Origin: JBBDJG01 sp040880005
Lineage (GTDB): Bacteria > Actinomycetota > Thermoleophilia > Solirubrobacterales > JBBDJG01
Assembly: GCA_040880005.1 (NCBI GenBank)
Contig: JBBDJG010000012.1
Span: forward strand, 67,658-131,657
Direction of reading: 5' to 3'
DNA length: 64,000 nucleotides
Shown in pieces: positions 8,730 to 16,969 of the stretch. The notes beneath the pieces are model-generated. The model was given only the letters and a program-made list of their open reading frames with translations. It was not told the DNA's origin and made no database searches. A program made the translations under genes and the position numbers. Every line of letters starts with the position of its first letter. Position 1 is the first letter of the stretch.

Positions 8730-10364
8730 ATGAGGATCTCGCTGGCGATCGCAAGCACCCTGGCGGTCGTCGTCGCGTTGACCCCAGAGGCGAGCGCCGC
8801 ACGCAGCGCCCTCGTGACGCTGGAGCGCGCCGCGCCCTCGACCGCACAGGCCCGCGCGGTCAGTGCCGCTGCGCGGGCGTTCGTGGCGCGCAACGCCCTG
8901 CGCCGCGTGCGACGTGACGTCCCGGAGGTCGGTTTGGTGACCGTGCGCGTGTCGCCCGGCACGAGCTTCGAGAGCTTCGCGCGCAGGCTCGAGGCCGATC
9001 CCGTCGTCAGCTCGGTCGAGCCCGACGTCTCGCGCAGATTGCGTGTGCTCCCCGACGACCCCGGCCTGTCGCAGCAGGACCCGGCCGCGTCCACCGGCAC
9101 CGTTTACCAGTGGAACATGCTGAGGCAGAATCTGCCTGGAGCGTGGGCCCTTGCACGCGGCGACGCGGTCAAGGTTGGCGTGCTGGACACGGGGATCGAC
9201 TCCGCTCATCCCGATCTGGCGACCAAAGTCGCGGCCACGGTGGATCAGGATGCGGGCGGCGGCGGCATCGACGACGTCGTCGGGCACGGCACGCACGTCG
9301 CGGGCCTCGCGTGCGGCGCCACCGACAACGGGTACGGCTCAGCGGGCGCCGGCTCCAACTGCCAGCTGATCGTCGAGAAGACCGACCTCACATCGTCCAG
9401 CGTCGTGGCGTCGATCATCGACGCGACCAAACGCGGGGCGAAGGTGATCAACATGAGCTTCGGCGGCTGGGGGGAGACGGCGGGTGAGAAGCGGGCGTTG
9501 AATTACGCCTTTCGCCGTGACGTCGTGCTGGTCGCGGCCGCCGCGAACAATCCGCAGGTGAACCAGGGACATCCGGCCGCCGACCTGCAGCCGATGGGCA
9601 CCGGGGGGAAGCTCAACGAGGGCAACGGGCTTGTCGTGACGGCCGCCGGCGAGACCGGCAAGCGCGCCTACTTCGCCGGCCGCGGCTCGCAGATATCGCT
9701 CGCCGCGTTCGGTTACACGAGTGCGAACGGGGCGCCCGGCATCTTCTCCACTTTTCCGGCCAACAGGACACAGTTCGAAACGGGCGACACGAAGCCTCCG
9801 TCGAAACCATGCGAATGTCGCACCACGCTGGCCGGTGACAACCGCTTCGGATATCTCAACGGGACTTCGATGGCGGCTCCGCAGGTGGCCGGTGTCGCGG
9901 CGCTGGTTCGCTCGGCGAATCCGGGCCTGTCGAACCTCGCCGTGATACAGATCCTGAAGAGCACCGCGTCGCAGAAGGGCCGCTGGAACTCCGAGCTGGG
10001 CTGGGGCATCGTCGATGCCGAGGCGGCGGTGCGCGCCGCGATCGCGTACGCGGGCGACACGTTGCCGCCGATCACGACGCCTCGTGGGGGGCGCATCCGA
10101 AGCAGCGGGCGAGTTTTCAAGCTTCGCTGGCGCAGCGTCGATCAGGCGCCCGCAGGCGTTGCGCCATCGGGCGTCGAGTCGTACAGGGTGTACGCGAAGC
10201 GCCGCGGTAGCTACAAGCTGGTGGCAACGACACGCACGACTTCGGAGCAGTTCAGAGGTAATGCCGGCGCTCGTTACTCGTTCTACGTCCAGGCGCGCGA
10301 TCGCGCCGGCAACCTCGAGCCGGCTCCGGGCGGCGCCGACTTCGTCGTGCGCGTGCGCGGCTAG
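8730..10364 (+). CDS. Secreted subtilisin-like serine protease (S8)
   Basis: A 544-aa secreted peptidase. Signal peptide at residues 1-23, an inhibitor-I9-like propeptide to about 105, then the S8 domain with the triad Asp in VGVLDTGIDS (about 153), His in GHGTHVAGLA (about 186) and Ser in NGTSMAAPQVAG (about 380), plus the oxyanion Asn in AAAANNP. Residues after about 450 form a fibronectin-III-like beta domain. ATG at 8730 is preferred because a TACGAT box at 8717-8722 ends 7 nt upstream (leaderless) and gives a clean signal peptide. Upstream in-frame ATGs at 8703, 8709 and 8721 are possible. A CEC pair near residue 361 may form a disulfide. Confidence 0.93.
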   Translation: MRISLAIASTLAVVVALTPEASAARSALVTLERAAPSTAQARAVSAAARAFVARNALRRVRRDVPEVGLVTVRVSPGTSFESFARRLEADPVVSSVEPDVSRRLRVLPDDPGLSQQDPAASTGTVYQWNMLRQNLPGAWALARGDAVKVGVLDTGIDSAHPDLATKVAATVDQDAGGGGIDDVVGHGTHVAGLACGATDNGYGSAGAGSNCQLIVEKTDLTSSSVVASIIDATKRGAKVINMSFGGWGETAGEKRALNYAFRRDVVLVAAAANNPQVNQGHPAADLQPMGTGGKLNEGNGLVVTAAGETGKRAYFAGRGSQISLAAFGYTSANGAPGIFSTFPANRTQFETGDTKPPSKPCECRTTLAGDNRFGYLNGTSMAAPQVAGVAALVRSANPGLSNLAVIQILKSTASQKGRWNSELGWGIVDAEAAVRAAIAYAGDTLPPITTPRGGRIRSSGRVFKLRWRSVDQAPAGVAPSGVESYRVYAKRRGSYKLVATTRTTSEQFRGNAGARYSFYVQARDRAGNLEPAPGGADFVVRVRG

Positions 10365-10409
10365 GCAGCCGATCCTTCGCTGGAAATCGAAGCCTCTAGA
10401 CTTGGCCTC

Positions 10410-11366
10410 GTGGGTCACGGGCCGAGCAAGATCATCCTCGCGGCACCGCGCGGCTACTGCGCGGGAGTCGATCGAGCAGTGCAGACGGTCGAGCATGCGC
10501 TCGATCTGCACGGGGCGCCGGTCTACGTGCGCAAGGAGATCGTCCACAACAAGCACGTGGTGGAAGACCTGGAGAAGCGTGGAGCGATCTTCGTCGATCA
10601 GGAGACCGAAGTGCCGGAGGGCGAGACGGTCGTGTTTTCCGCGCACGGCGTGGCACCCTCGGTGCACCGCAACGCCGGTGAGCGTAGCTTGAACACGATC
10701 GATGCGACATGCCCGCTCGTCACCAAGGTACATGTCGAGGCGCGCAAGTTCGCCGCCGACGGCTACACGACGGTGCTGATCGGGCACGCCGGACACGAGG
10801 AGGTCGAGGGCACGACGGGCGAGGCGCCGCAGAGCATCGTGCTGGTCGAGACCGAGCACGATGTCGACGAGCTGGAGGTGGAGGACCCTGACAAGGTCGC
10901 CTTCATCACCCAGACCACGCTCTCGGTCGACGAGACGGCGGACATCATCCGCAGATTGAAAGTCAAGTTTCCGAAAATCGTCGGGCCTCGCACCGACGAC
11001 ATCTGTTACGCGACCCAGAATCGCCAGGACGCCGTCAAACAGCTCGCGCCGCTTTGCGATCTGGTGCTGGTGATCGGCTCGAAGAACTCCTCGAACTCGA
11101 ACCGGCTGGTCGAGGTCGCGCGCGAGCACGGCGCGGACTCACACCTGATCGACAACGAGCTTCAGGTGCGCGACGAATGGCTGGAAGGTGTCGAGACAGT
11201 GGGCGTCACCTCGGGCGCGAGCGCGCCGGAGGAGCTTGTGCAGCGCTTGCTGGCCTTCTTCCGCGATCGCGGTGCGCAGCAGGTCTCGGAGCTGGAGGTC
11301 ACCGAGGAAGACGTCCGCTTCATGCTTCCGAAGGACATCCGGCAGCTGCTCGGCGCGCGCGTGTAG
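10410..11366 (+). CDS. ispH: 4-hydroxy-3-methylbut-2-enyl diphosphate reductase
   Basis: Last enzyme of the MEP isoprenoid pathway, reducing HMBPP to IPP and DMAPP with a [4Fe-4S] cluster. At 318 aa it has the normal length. The three cluster cysteines lie in RGYCAGVDRAV (near residue 16), DATCPLVTKVH (near 99) and DICYATQNRQ (near 199). The conserved SSNSNRL substrate loop is near residues 227-233. GTG at 10410 follows a TAGACT box (10397-10402) by 7 nt, so the mRNA is probably leaderless. No other MEP genes are nearby. It converges with the redoxin-like gene with a 2-bp gap. Confidence 0.97.
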   Translation: MGHGPSKIILAAPRGYCAGVDRAVQTVEHALDLHGAPVYVRKEIVHNKHVVEDLEKRGAIFVDQETEVPEGETVVFSAHGVAPSVHRNAGERSLNTIDATCPLVTKVHVEARKFAADGYTTVLIGHAGHEEVEGTTGEAPQSIVLVETEHDVDELEVEDPDKVAFITQTTLSVDETADIIRRLKVKFPKIVGPRTDDICYATQNRQDAVKQLAPLCDLVLVIGSKNSSNSNRLVEVAREHGADSHLIDNELQVRDEWLEGVETVGVTSGASAPEELVQRLLAFFRDRGAQQVSELEVTEEDVRFMLPKDIRQLLGARV

Positions 11367-11368
11367 CT

Positions 11369-12184
11369 CTAAGCTGGCGCTGGGGCGAAGCTGAACACGT
11401 AGACCAGAGCCTCGTTGCGGAAGCGCAGGGAGATCTCGTGTTCCTCGTGCGATTCGCCCGAGACGAACTCGTATAGCCGCGGCCCGTCGAGATCGATCGT
11501 GCGCACCGGCTCCCCGTCGACGACCAGATCGACCCGGCCGTGGCCGTCCAGCACCGCCGCCGCGCCAGCTCCCGCGTAGCGGATCGACAGCTCGTGGCCG
11601 GCCTCGACCGCACGTGGAAAGCGGTGCTCGTTCATGTATTGGTGCGGTGTGGGAGGTATCACCTTGGCGTCCGGTCGATCGGTCTCGCGGATTGGCTCCA
11701 TTGGCTGGGGTAACTCGACCTGCGGATCGATCTCACGCAACAGCTTGCCGATCGCGCGCTCGGTTTCGTCGTAGGCACCCTCGGCGAAGTGGAAGTGACG
11801 CAGGGTGCCGGTGCGGTCCCACAGATAGAGAGAGGGCCAGACCTCCGCTCCGTAGAACTTCCAGATCGCGAAGTCGGGATCGTGCGCCACGGGGAACTCG
11901 ATCCCGAGCCGTTCCACGGCGCGCTCGACGTTGACGCGCTCGCCGCCGAACTCGAACTGGGGCGAGTGCACGCCGATCACGCGCAGTCCTTTGTCGCGAT
12001 AGCGACTGTCCCACTCCGTCAGATAAGGCAGCGTCCGCAGCGAGTTGAGCGACGTGTAGTCCCAGAACCAAACCAGGATCGCGTGCTGGCCAAACAGCGT
12101 GCCGACCCGGACGAAGTCGGCGTTGATCCACTCGGTCTGGGGCGGAAACTCGGGGAGCGCGATCGGCTGGCCCTCGTGCTTCAT
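11369..12184 (-). CDS. DipZ-like thioredoxin-fold protein lacking active-site cysteines
   Basis: A 271-aa protein with a redoxin (AhpC/TSA) N-terminal domain (about residues 1-150) and a C-terminal beta domain like the one that follows thioredoxin in DipZ/YfiA-type proteins. In that family the active site reads W-T-Y-T-C-I-N-C-x-R-T-L-P-Y-L. Here the same place reads FWDYTSLNSLRTLPYL, so both cysteines are serines (residues 45 and 48), and the protein contains no cysteine at all. The cis-Pro region VWPSLYLWDRTG is intact. It has no signal peptide. It cannot do thiol-disulfide chemistry and may be a binding or chaperone-like derivative. A TACGTT box lies 8 nt upstream of the ATG. Confidence 0.85.
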   Translation of the reverse strand: MKHEGQPIALPEFPPQTEWINADFVRVGTLFGQHAILVWFWDYTSLNSLRTLPYLTEWDSRYRDKGLRVIGVHSPQFEFGGERVNVERAVERLGIEFPVAHDPDFAIWKFYGAEVWPSLYLWDRTGTLRHFHFAEGAYDETERAIGKLLREIDPQVELPQPMEPIRETDRPDAKVIPPTPHQYMNEHRFPRAVEAGHELSIRYAGAGAAAVLDGHGRVDLVVDGEPVRTIDLDGPRLYEFVSGESHEEHEISLRFRNEALVYVFSFAPAPA

Positions 12185-12231
12185 CGCGCTTAAACGTACC
12201 TGTAGAGGCCGGCACGCGGGTGGGGCTGCCT

Positions 12232-13039
12232 TCAGCAGCCCCTCGCGTTGCGAAGCGTGAATCTCTGATTAACCGGGTAGGTGGTGCCACTCTCGTAGGT
12301 GAACTGGGCGCCGTCGAGCACGAAGGAGGTGCCGGTGCAGATCAGGGGGGCCTCTATGTAGTGGCGTGCGGCCTCTCCGCCTGACCGTCCTGTCCAGGGT
12401 CGTCGCGCGCGTCGAGATGATCGAGGCGTCCGGCGATCCGGGAAGGGTCGGGATCGGCGGGATCTCCACGTCGAGCACGTACCCGTACGGGCCGCCACGC
12501 TGCTTCTTCGCAACGAGTTGCACCGTGACGTCGGGGCCGAGCGCGGCCTGGCCGTGAATCAGCACCGTCGGGTTGCCGTCCACGGGCTCGCCGTTGAGCA
12601 GAGTGATGGTCGCCGGAACCGGATCGGGGAGCAGCGGACGCACATCGGCCTGGGCCGTGCCACTGCCAACCTTCGAGCCCTTCGGGCAAGCGCTTGGTCC
12701 GTTCAGCTCGAGCGCGCGCTTGTTGCACCTGGGAAAGAGCTTCGCATTCAGCACCCCTCCCTTCGGCACCGTGAGGGTCAGGTGGGTGAGCGGCGGCGGC
12801 TTGGCGCCGGTCGTGTCCCAGACGCGAATGGCGGTCGTGAGTCGCGCCCCCCTCGCTGCCTTGCCGCTCGCGGCCTTGGAGTAGCTCAGCGAGAAATCGA
12901 CCGATTGCATTTGCTGCGCAAGGGCGGGAGAGCTGGCCGCAGCGGGCGCGAGCCCGATCAGCGCCGCGACGGCCAGCCTCCCGCAGCCCTTGGTCCCCAA
13001 CCCCCGTCGTCCTGCTGGCTGCCCTGCATCTCCCTGCAT
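12232..13039 (-). pseudogene. Frameshifted copy of the secreted MQSV-family protein
   Basis: Paralogue of the protein encoded at 13071-13925. From ATG 13039 it has a signal peptide ending in SPALAQ, then QQMQSVDFSLSY, RVWDTTGAKPPPLTHL and CPKGSKVGSGTA, all matching the neighbour. Near 12364-12370 the frame breaks: the text after RRRGRT continues correctly (HYIEAPLICTGTSF to RNARGC, stop 12232) only in another frame. Aligned with the paralogue, two bases are missing from a GC-rich stretch. Read without the shift the protein ends at 12269 with a 30-residue unrelated tail. The cause could be a real mutation or a sequencing error. It is downstream of the intact copy by 31 bp and on the same strand. 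Function unknown. Confidence 0.8.
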
Positions 13040-13070
13040 CGCGAGTCCCCGGGTCACCAGTCGCCACTCC

Positions 13071-13925
13071 TCATGGACAGGGAATCGTCCTGCCGATCGT
13101 GAACGTCTCTCGCGCGTCGACCGTGCGACCTCCCTCGTAGGTGAACTGCGCACCGTCGAGCATGAAGAACGTTCCCGTACACAGAAGCGGCGCCTCGATG
13201 TAGTGGCGGGTGCGCCCTCGCCTGCGTGCCGTGCGGTCCAGAGTCGTCACGCGGGCGAACGTCAGCGCCGCCGGTGGCTGCCCCGGGAGTGTGCTGAGCG
13301 GAGGTATCTCGATGTCCAGCACGTAGCCGTACGGGCCCTTGCGCTGCTTGCGCGCGACCGCCCGCACCGTGACCGCCAGCTCGCTGTAGGTGCCGAGGTC
13401 GACCTCGCCGTAGATCAGGATCGTGGGATTGCCGCCAGCCGGCTCGCCGTTGAAGAGCGTGAGCTTCGCATCGACCGGAACGGTCACGACCGGCCGGGCG
13501 TCGGCGGTCGCCTTCCCGGTACCCACCTTCGAGCCCTTCGGGCAGGCCTCCTCGCCCTCGTGCTCGAGCTCCTCCATGTCGCAGGTCTTGAACAGGCCCC
13601 CGTTGACCCTGCCGCCCCGAGGGAACGGCAGCCGCAGGTGCCGCAGCGCGAGTGGCTTGGCGCCGGTCGTGTCCCAGACCCGCACGGTGCTCGTGACCTT
13701 CGCGCCCGCGTTGAGCCTGCTGTCGGTGCTCGGATAGTCGATCGCGTAGGCGACCGACTGCATCTGCTCGGCCTGCGCGATCCCGGGCGCCGCCAGCATG
13801 AGCGCCAGCGCGGCGAGCAGGCCGAGTCCGCGGCCTCGAGGTCGCGGGCTGATCGCGGCCCGAGCGGGCCTCCCCACCGGTGGATGCCCGGTCCTGCCCT
13901 TGAGCCCCCCTTCGAGCCGTCCCAT
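13071..13925 (-). CDS. Secreted MQSV-family protein of unknown function
   Basis: A 284-aa secreted protein, probably with a long basic N-region followed by a hydrophobic core at about residues 33-52 ending in AQAEQMQSV. Conserved blocks shared with its frameshifted neighbour are RVWDTTGAKPLALRHL, an invariant CPKGSKVGTGKATADARP near residue 134, GYVLDIEIPP, HYIEAPLLCTGTFF and DGAQFTYE. Cysteine pairs suggest disulfides. I do not recognise a characterised family. A Shine-Dalgarno GAGGGGGA precedes ATG 13925, and a TTGACA promoter with two TCAC-N5-GTGA operators lies between it and the divergent tetR, so it is probably TetR-controlled. Confidence 0.82.
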   Translation of the reverse strand: MGRLEGGLKGRTGHPPVGRPARAAISPRPRGRGLGLLAALALMLAAPGIAQAEQMQSVAYAIDYPSTDSRLNAGAKVTSTVRVWDTTGAKPLALRHLRLPFPRGGRVNGGLFKTCDMEELEHEGEEACPKGSKVGTGKATADARPVVTVPVDAKLTLFNGEPAGGNPTILIYGEVDLGTYSELAVTVRAVARKQRKGPYGYVLDIEIPPLSTLPGQPPAALTFARVTTLDRTARRRGRTRHYIEAPLLCTGTFFMLDGAQFTYEGGRTVDARETFTIGRTIPCP

Positions 13926-13957
13926 CGTGATCGTCCCCCTCTTCCTCTACTGTAAGA

Positions 13958-14012
13958 TCACCTGTAGTGATATCACCTAGAGTGACATTACCAGCTAGGA
14001 CTCTCCTGTCAA
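13958..14012 (-). promoter_or_regulatory. Minus-strand promoter with two tandem TCAC-N5-GTGA operators
   Basis: Read on the minus strand: TTGACA (14007-14012), 16-bp spacer, TAATGT (13985-13990), then two dyad elements TCAC-N5-GTGA at 13973-13985 and 13958-13970, 15 bp apart centre to centre. The elements sit around and just after the predicted transcription start, a position suited to repression. The same element lies in the promoter at 18243-18255. The obvious candidate regulator is the adjacent divergent TetR (14038-14760), but that pairing is inferred. Confidence 0.7.
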
Positions 14013-14037
14013 GCGAATCGGTCATCGTCCCGGTGCT

Positions 14038-14760
14038 ATGAGTGGCGCAGCCGCCAAGGGGCCGGACGGGAGAGGGGCCTCGCGCAAGAAGATCCCCCGT
14101 GCCGAGCGCGAGGCGCTGATGATCGAGTCGGCCACGCTGATATTCGCCGAGCGCGGCTTCCGGGCCGCGAACATGGACCAGATCGCCGAGGGTGCCGGGG
14201 TCACCAAGCGCATGCTCTACGCGTATTTCGACTCCAAGGAGGCACTGCTGGCGGCTTGCATCGAGCGCGCGGCGGCGCCGTTGACGGAGGAGTTCGAGCG
14301 CGCGATAGACAGGGACCTGCCGGCGGACCAGCAGCTCTGGCAGGGAATTCTTGCCTACTTCGGCTGGTTCGAGGACCAGCGCGAGTGGGGCACCAGGATC
14401 CACTTCGAGGCCGCCTGGACCGCCGGCCGCCCGCGCGAGGCGGTCGAGCGGATCCGCGGCCGCGTGGTCGCGCTGGTGGCGGGGATGATCACAGAGCAGG
14501 CCGAAAAGACGCTGCCAAAGGTCCAGGTGGAGCTGGTCGCGACCCAGGCCGAGCCGATTGCGAGGGCGTTCGTGGGCGCCGCCGAGGAGCTGACGCTGTG
14601 GTGGCTCGAGCACCCCGAGCAGCCACGCGAACTGGTCGCGATGCGACTGATGAACTTCGCCTGGCAGGGCTTCAACCAGCTATCGAAGGCCGAGTTCTGG
14701 CTGCCACCCTCGGGGCACCTGGGGTGGCTGCGGGAGGAGGGAGAGGGAGGCGACGACTGA
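14038..14760 (+). CDS. TetR-family transcriptional regulator 1
   Basis: A 240-aa TetR/AcrR-family repressor. The helix-turn-helix is at about residues 28-75 (ESATLIFAERGF, then MDQIAEGAGVTKRMLYAYF and SKEALLAAC), followed by an all-helical ligand domain. It aligns without gaps at the N-terminus with TetR regulator 2 of the second cluster (PRAERE/PRPERE at the same distance from Met), sharing DQQLWQGI/DEQLWQGI, the WWLEHP and the FWLP blocks, so the two are paralogues. It is divergent from the MQSV gene and convergent with the beta-helix gene. It probably controls the TCAC-N5-GTGA promoters on either side. The ligand is unknown. Confidence 0.9.
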   Translation: MSGAAAKGPDGRGASRKKIPRAEREALMIESATLIFAERGFRAANMDQIAEGAGVTKRMLYAYFDSKEALLAACIERAAAPLTEEFERAIDRDLPADQQLWQGILAYFGWFEDQREWGTRIHFEAAWTAGRPREAVERIRGRVVALVAGMITEQAEKTLPKVQVELVATQAEPIARAFVGAAEELTLWWLEHPEQPRELVAMRLMNFAWQGFNQLSKAEFWLPPSGHLGWLREEGEGGDD

Positions 14761-14783
14761 AGGCTTTGTTTGGCGCCCGGCCC

Positions 14784-16913
14784 TCAGGAGCCCACGCAGT
14801 TGTGCCCGAACTGGATCACGGTCGCGGAGATGTCCCCCCCGGCGATCGAGCCGTCGGCGGACATCAGATCCCAGGGGTCACCTCCGACGATCGTGCCGCC
14901 GCGATCGTAGGCGGGGTGGTAGTTGGAGCGAGCGCCGGGGGGAAGGATCGTCGCGTTGGGGGTGGAGAGCGGGTCACTTTGCTTGTTGAACTGGCCCGGC
15001 GTCGCATCGTTGGATCCAAAGCGGGCAACGACCGCCGCTATGTCTCCGCCGCTGACCCTCTTATCGCGTGCAAAGCCTGTGCCCGTGGGCACGTCCATGA
15101 AGTCCCAGAAGTTGGATGGGTCGCGAAGGCCGCCTTGGGCTGCATTTGTGTCGGTCTCCCGATCGTCGGCGCAGCCGTCGTGGTCTGCGTCTAGGTCCAC
15201 CAGCGGGTCGCGCTCCAGCGCTCCGATGTCGCAGCCGGCGCCTTGGGGCCTGGGCGTGCCGCGCTGGTCGGCGGCCGGGCAGGCAGAGCTTGCGCCATCG
15301 AGCGCCGGGCTTGTAAGCGCCGGCATGTGGGTCTTGGTCGGGCCTCCGTTTTGTGCCAGAAGGCCGAGCTTTGCATCCTGGCCCGTGATGTTGCCGCTCG
15401 TATCGCCCGAGATCGAACAGCCCGAGGTCGTCCCTATGAGGTTGTGGCCCTGCGAGACGAGCGGACCCGTGCAGTCGCTTTGGCTCGCTCCCACGCTGTT
15501 GTCGGCGACGATCGCATCCTGTGCGGCGATCGTGCCGAAGCTGCCGCCGACCTGGAGGTTCAAAAGACCCCCGCCCGAGGAGGTGGCAGCGTTTTGGGCG
15601 ATCGTCGAGCTCTCGAGCGTGGTGCCGCCGCCCGGCCCGCCGGCGACGTCGTGGTCGAGGATCCCTCCGCCCTGGGTGGCGGAGTTGCCAGAGACGGTCG
15701 TGTTGGCGAGGTCGAGGCTTCCGCCGTGGTTGTGGGTGCCGCCGCCGTTTGCGGCGAAGTTCGACGAGATCGTCGAGTCGGAGATATCGGCCACCCCCGC
15801 GCTCCAGATGCCGCCGCCGTTGGTGTCGGAAGTGTTCTCGGAGATCGTGGAGTCGGTGACGTCGGCAGAGGCGCCCTTTTGGACCCAAAGTCCGGCGCCC
15901 TCGCCCTTGTCGACGAGAACTCCGGGTGGTGCGATCGCCCTGTTGCCTGAGACGGTGCTGTCGTTCAGGGTCATTGCTCCGGCGAAGGCGTAGACACCGC
16001 CGCCGTTGCTCGCTTCGTTTCCCACGATGGTCGTACGGGTAATCGTTGCGGTTGAGTTTTGGCCGTCGTTATAGACGCCACCACCACCTTCTTGCCCGGT
16101 GGCCTCGTTGTAGCTGACCGTGCTGTCCGTCAGCAGGAGCGTCCCCTTATTGGCGATTGCGCCGCCGATGCCACCGGAATTGCCACTGATGGTGCTGCGG
16201 TTGATGATCAGCGTTCCGCCAAGGTTAAGGAGCGGGCCGTATGTGTTTTCGGGCGTGGCGTTGTTAGCCACGGTGCTGTCGTTGATGGTGACCATCCCGT
16301 TCTCGTTCTGGATGGCGGCGGCACCGAACATTCCGAAGTTGTCGCGTAGGGTTACGCTCTCCAGGGTCAGAGTGCCGAAGTTAATGATTCCTCGGCCTCG
16401 GATGGTCAAGCCGGAGATCTCTACTGTCGGGTGTTGCCCCGACTGATCGTAGAGTTCGAACCAACCGACGACGGTAGTGGCTGCACCAGCGCCGCTCATG
16501 GTCACGTCATCGGTTACCTTCAAGTAGCCAAAATCGGAGGTGAGCGCATACGTGCCAGCTGGCAGCCCAATTACGTCGCCTCCATAGCCTCCTGCGCAGG
16601 CATCCACCTCTACATCGTCGTTGGCTGCTTGGACCGCTTCCCTGAGGGCGCAGTCGCCGTCCGAGTTCAACTCGTCGTTGGTCGTGTTCACTGAGATGGT
16701 CGCGGCCTGGGCGGCTTGGGCCTGGGCTGCGACAAGCGCCAGAGCTGCCACACCGGCGATAGCGAGCCTCGCGAAGCGGGGCGAGCGCCCGCNNNNNNNN
16801 NNGGGGCCCCCCCCCCCGCCGTGCGGGCGCTCGCCCCTCCTGTCGTCGGGTAGGCTTGCCGGCTCCGGATCCCCCATGCTCCGAACTGGCTGCCTGTCCA
16901 ACGATCCCCCCAT
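14784..16913 (-). CDS. Secreted CSLREA-domain parallel beta-helix protein (cluster 1)
   Basis: About 709 codons including a run of N. After a poorly defined N-terminus and a hydrophobic signal segment ending in AQAAQAAT comes a CSLREA-type domain (NTTNDELNSDGDCALREAVQ region). Next are about 15 repeats of the form STVSGN/STISxNS-GG, which fold as a right-handed parallel beta-helix. The last part is the shared C-terminal module with DADHDGCADDRE, WDFMDVPTGTG, RVSGGDIAAVVARFG, NYHPAYDRGG and GSIAGGDISATVIQFGHNC. ATG at 16913 is chosen for its AGGGGAAGG ribosome site; Met at 16880 is an alternative. The N-run interrupts the segment before the signal peptide, so that part is uncertain. Extracellular; function unknown. 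Confidence 0.85.
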   Translation of the reverse strand: MGGSLDRQPVRSMGDPEPASLPDDRRGERPHGGGGGPXXXXGRSPRFARLAIAGVAALALVAAQAQAAQAATISVNTTNDELNSDGDCALREAVQAANDDVEVDACAGGYGGDVIGLPAGTYALTSDFGYLKVTDDVTMSGAGAATTVVGWFELYDQSGQHPTVEISGLTIRGRGIINFGTLTLESVTLRDNFGMFGAAAIQNENGMVTINDSTVANNATPENTYGPLLNLGGTLIINRSTISGNSGGIGGAIANKGTLLLTDSTVSYNEATGQEGGGGVYNDGQNSTATITRTTIVGNEASNGGGVYAFAGAMTLNDSTVSGNRAIAPPGVLVDKGEGAGLWVQKGASADVTDSTISENTSDTNGGGIWSAGVADISDSTISSNFAANGGGTHNHGGSLDLANTTVSGNSATQGGGILDHDVAGGPGGGTTLESSTIAQNAATSSGGGLLNLQVGGSFGTIAAQDAIVADNSVGASQSDCTGPLVSQGHNLIGTTSGCSISGDTSGNITGQDAKLGLLAQNGGPTKTHMPALTSPALDGASSACPAADQRGTPRPQGAGCDIGALERDPLVDLDADHDGCADDRETDTNAAQGGLRDPSNFWDFMDVPTGTGFARDKRVSGGDIAAVVARFGSNDATPGQFNKQSDPLSTPNATILPPGARSNYHPAYDRGGTIVGGDPWDLMSADGSIAGGDISATVIQFGHNCVGS
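14943..15230. repeat. Inverted repeat, left copy (pairs with 43945-44232)
   Basis: This 288-bp stretch, read on the minus strand, matches 43945-44232 without gaps. I count 8 mismatches, and 15013-15217 is identical to 43958-44162 over 205 bp. Both copies encode the same part of the C-terminal module in two beta-helix genes. Similarity continues at a lower level to the gene ends. Confidence 0.9.
16793..16802. other. Assembly gap (10 N)
   Basis: Ten undetermined bases, flanked by a G4-C13 homopolymer-like stretch (16803-16818). They fall in the region before the signal peptide of the beta-helix gene. The true gap length is unknown, so the continuity of the reading frame across it is not demonstrated. 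Confidence 0.98.
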
Positions 16914-16969
16914 GGCGAAACCTTCCCCTCGCTTCGTGCCGTGCTCGCGAATCACCACTGCGTTCCCTC

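Noticed and set aside
9339..11129. 596-residue minus-strand open frame
   Set aside because: It crosses both the subtilase and ispH on the opposite strand, which have full catalytic motifs. The translation has no domain signal.
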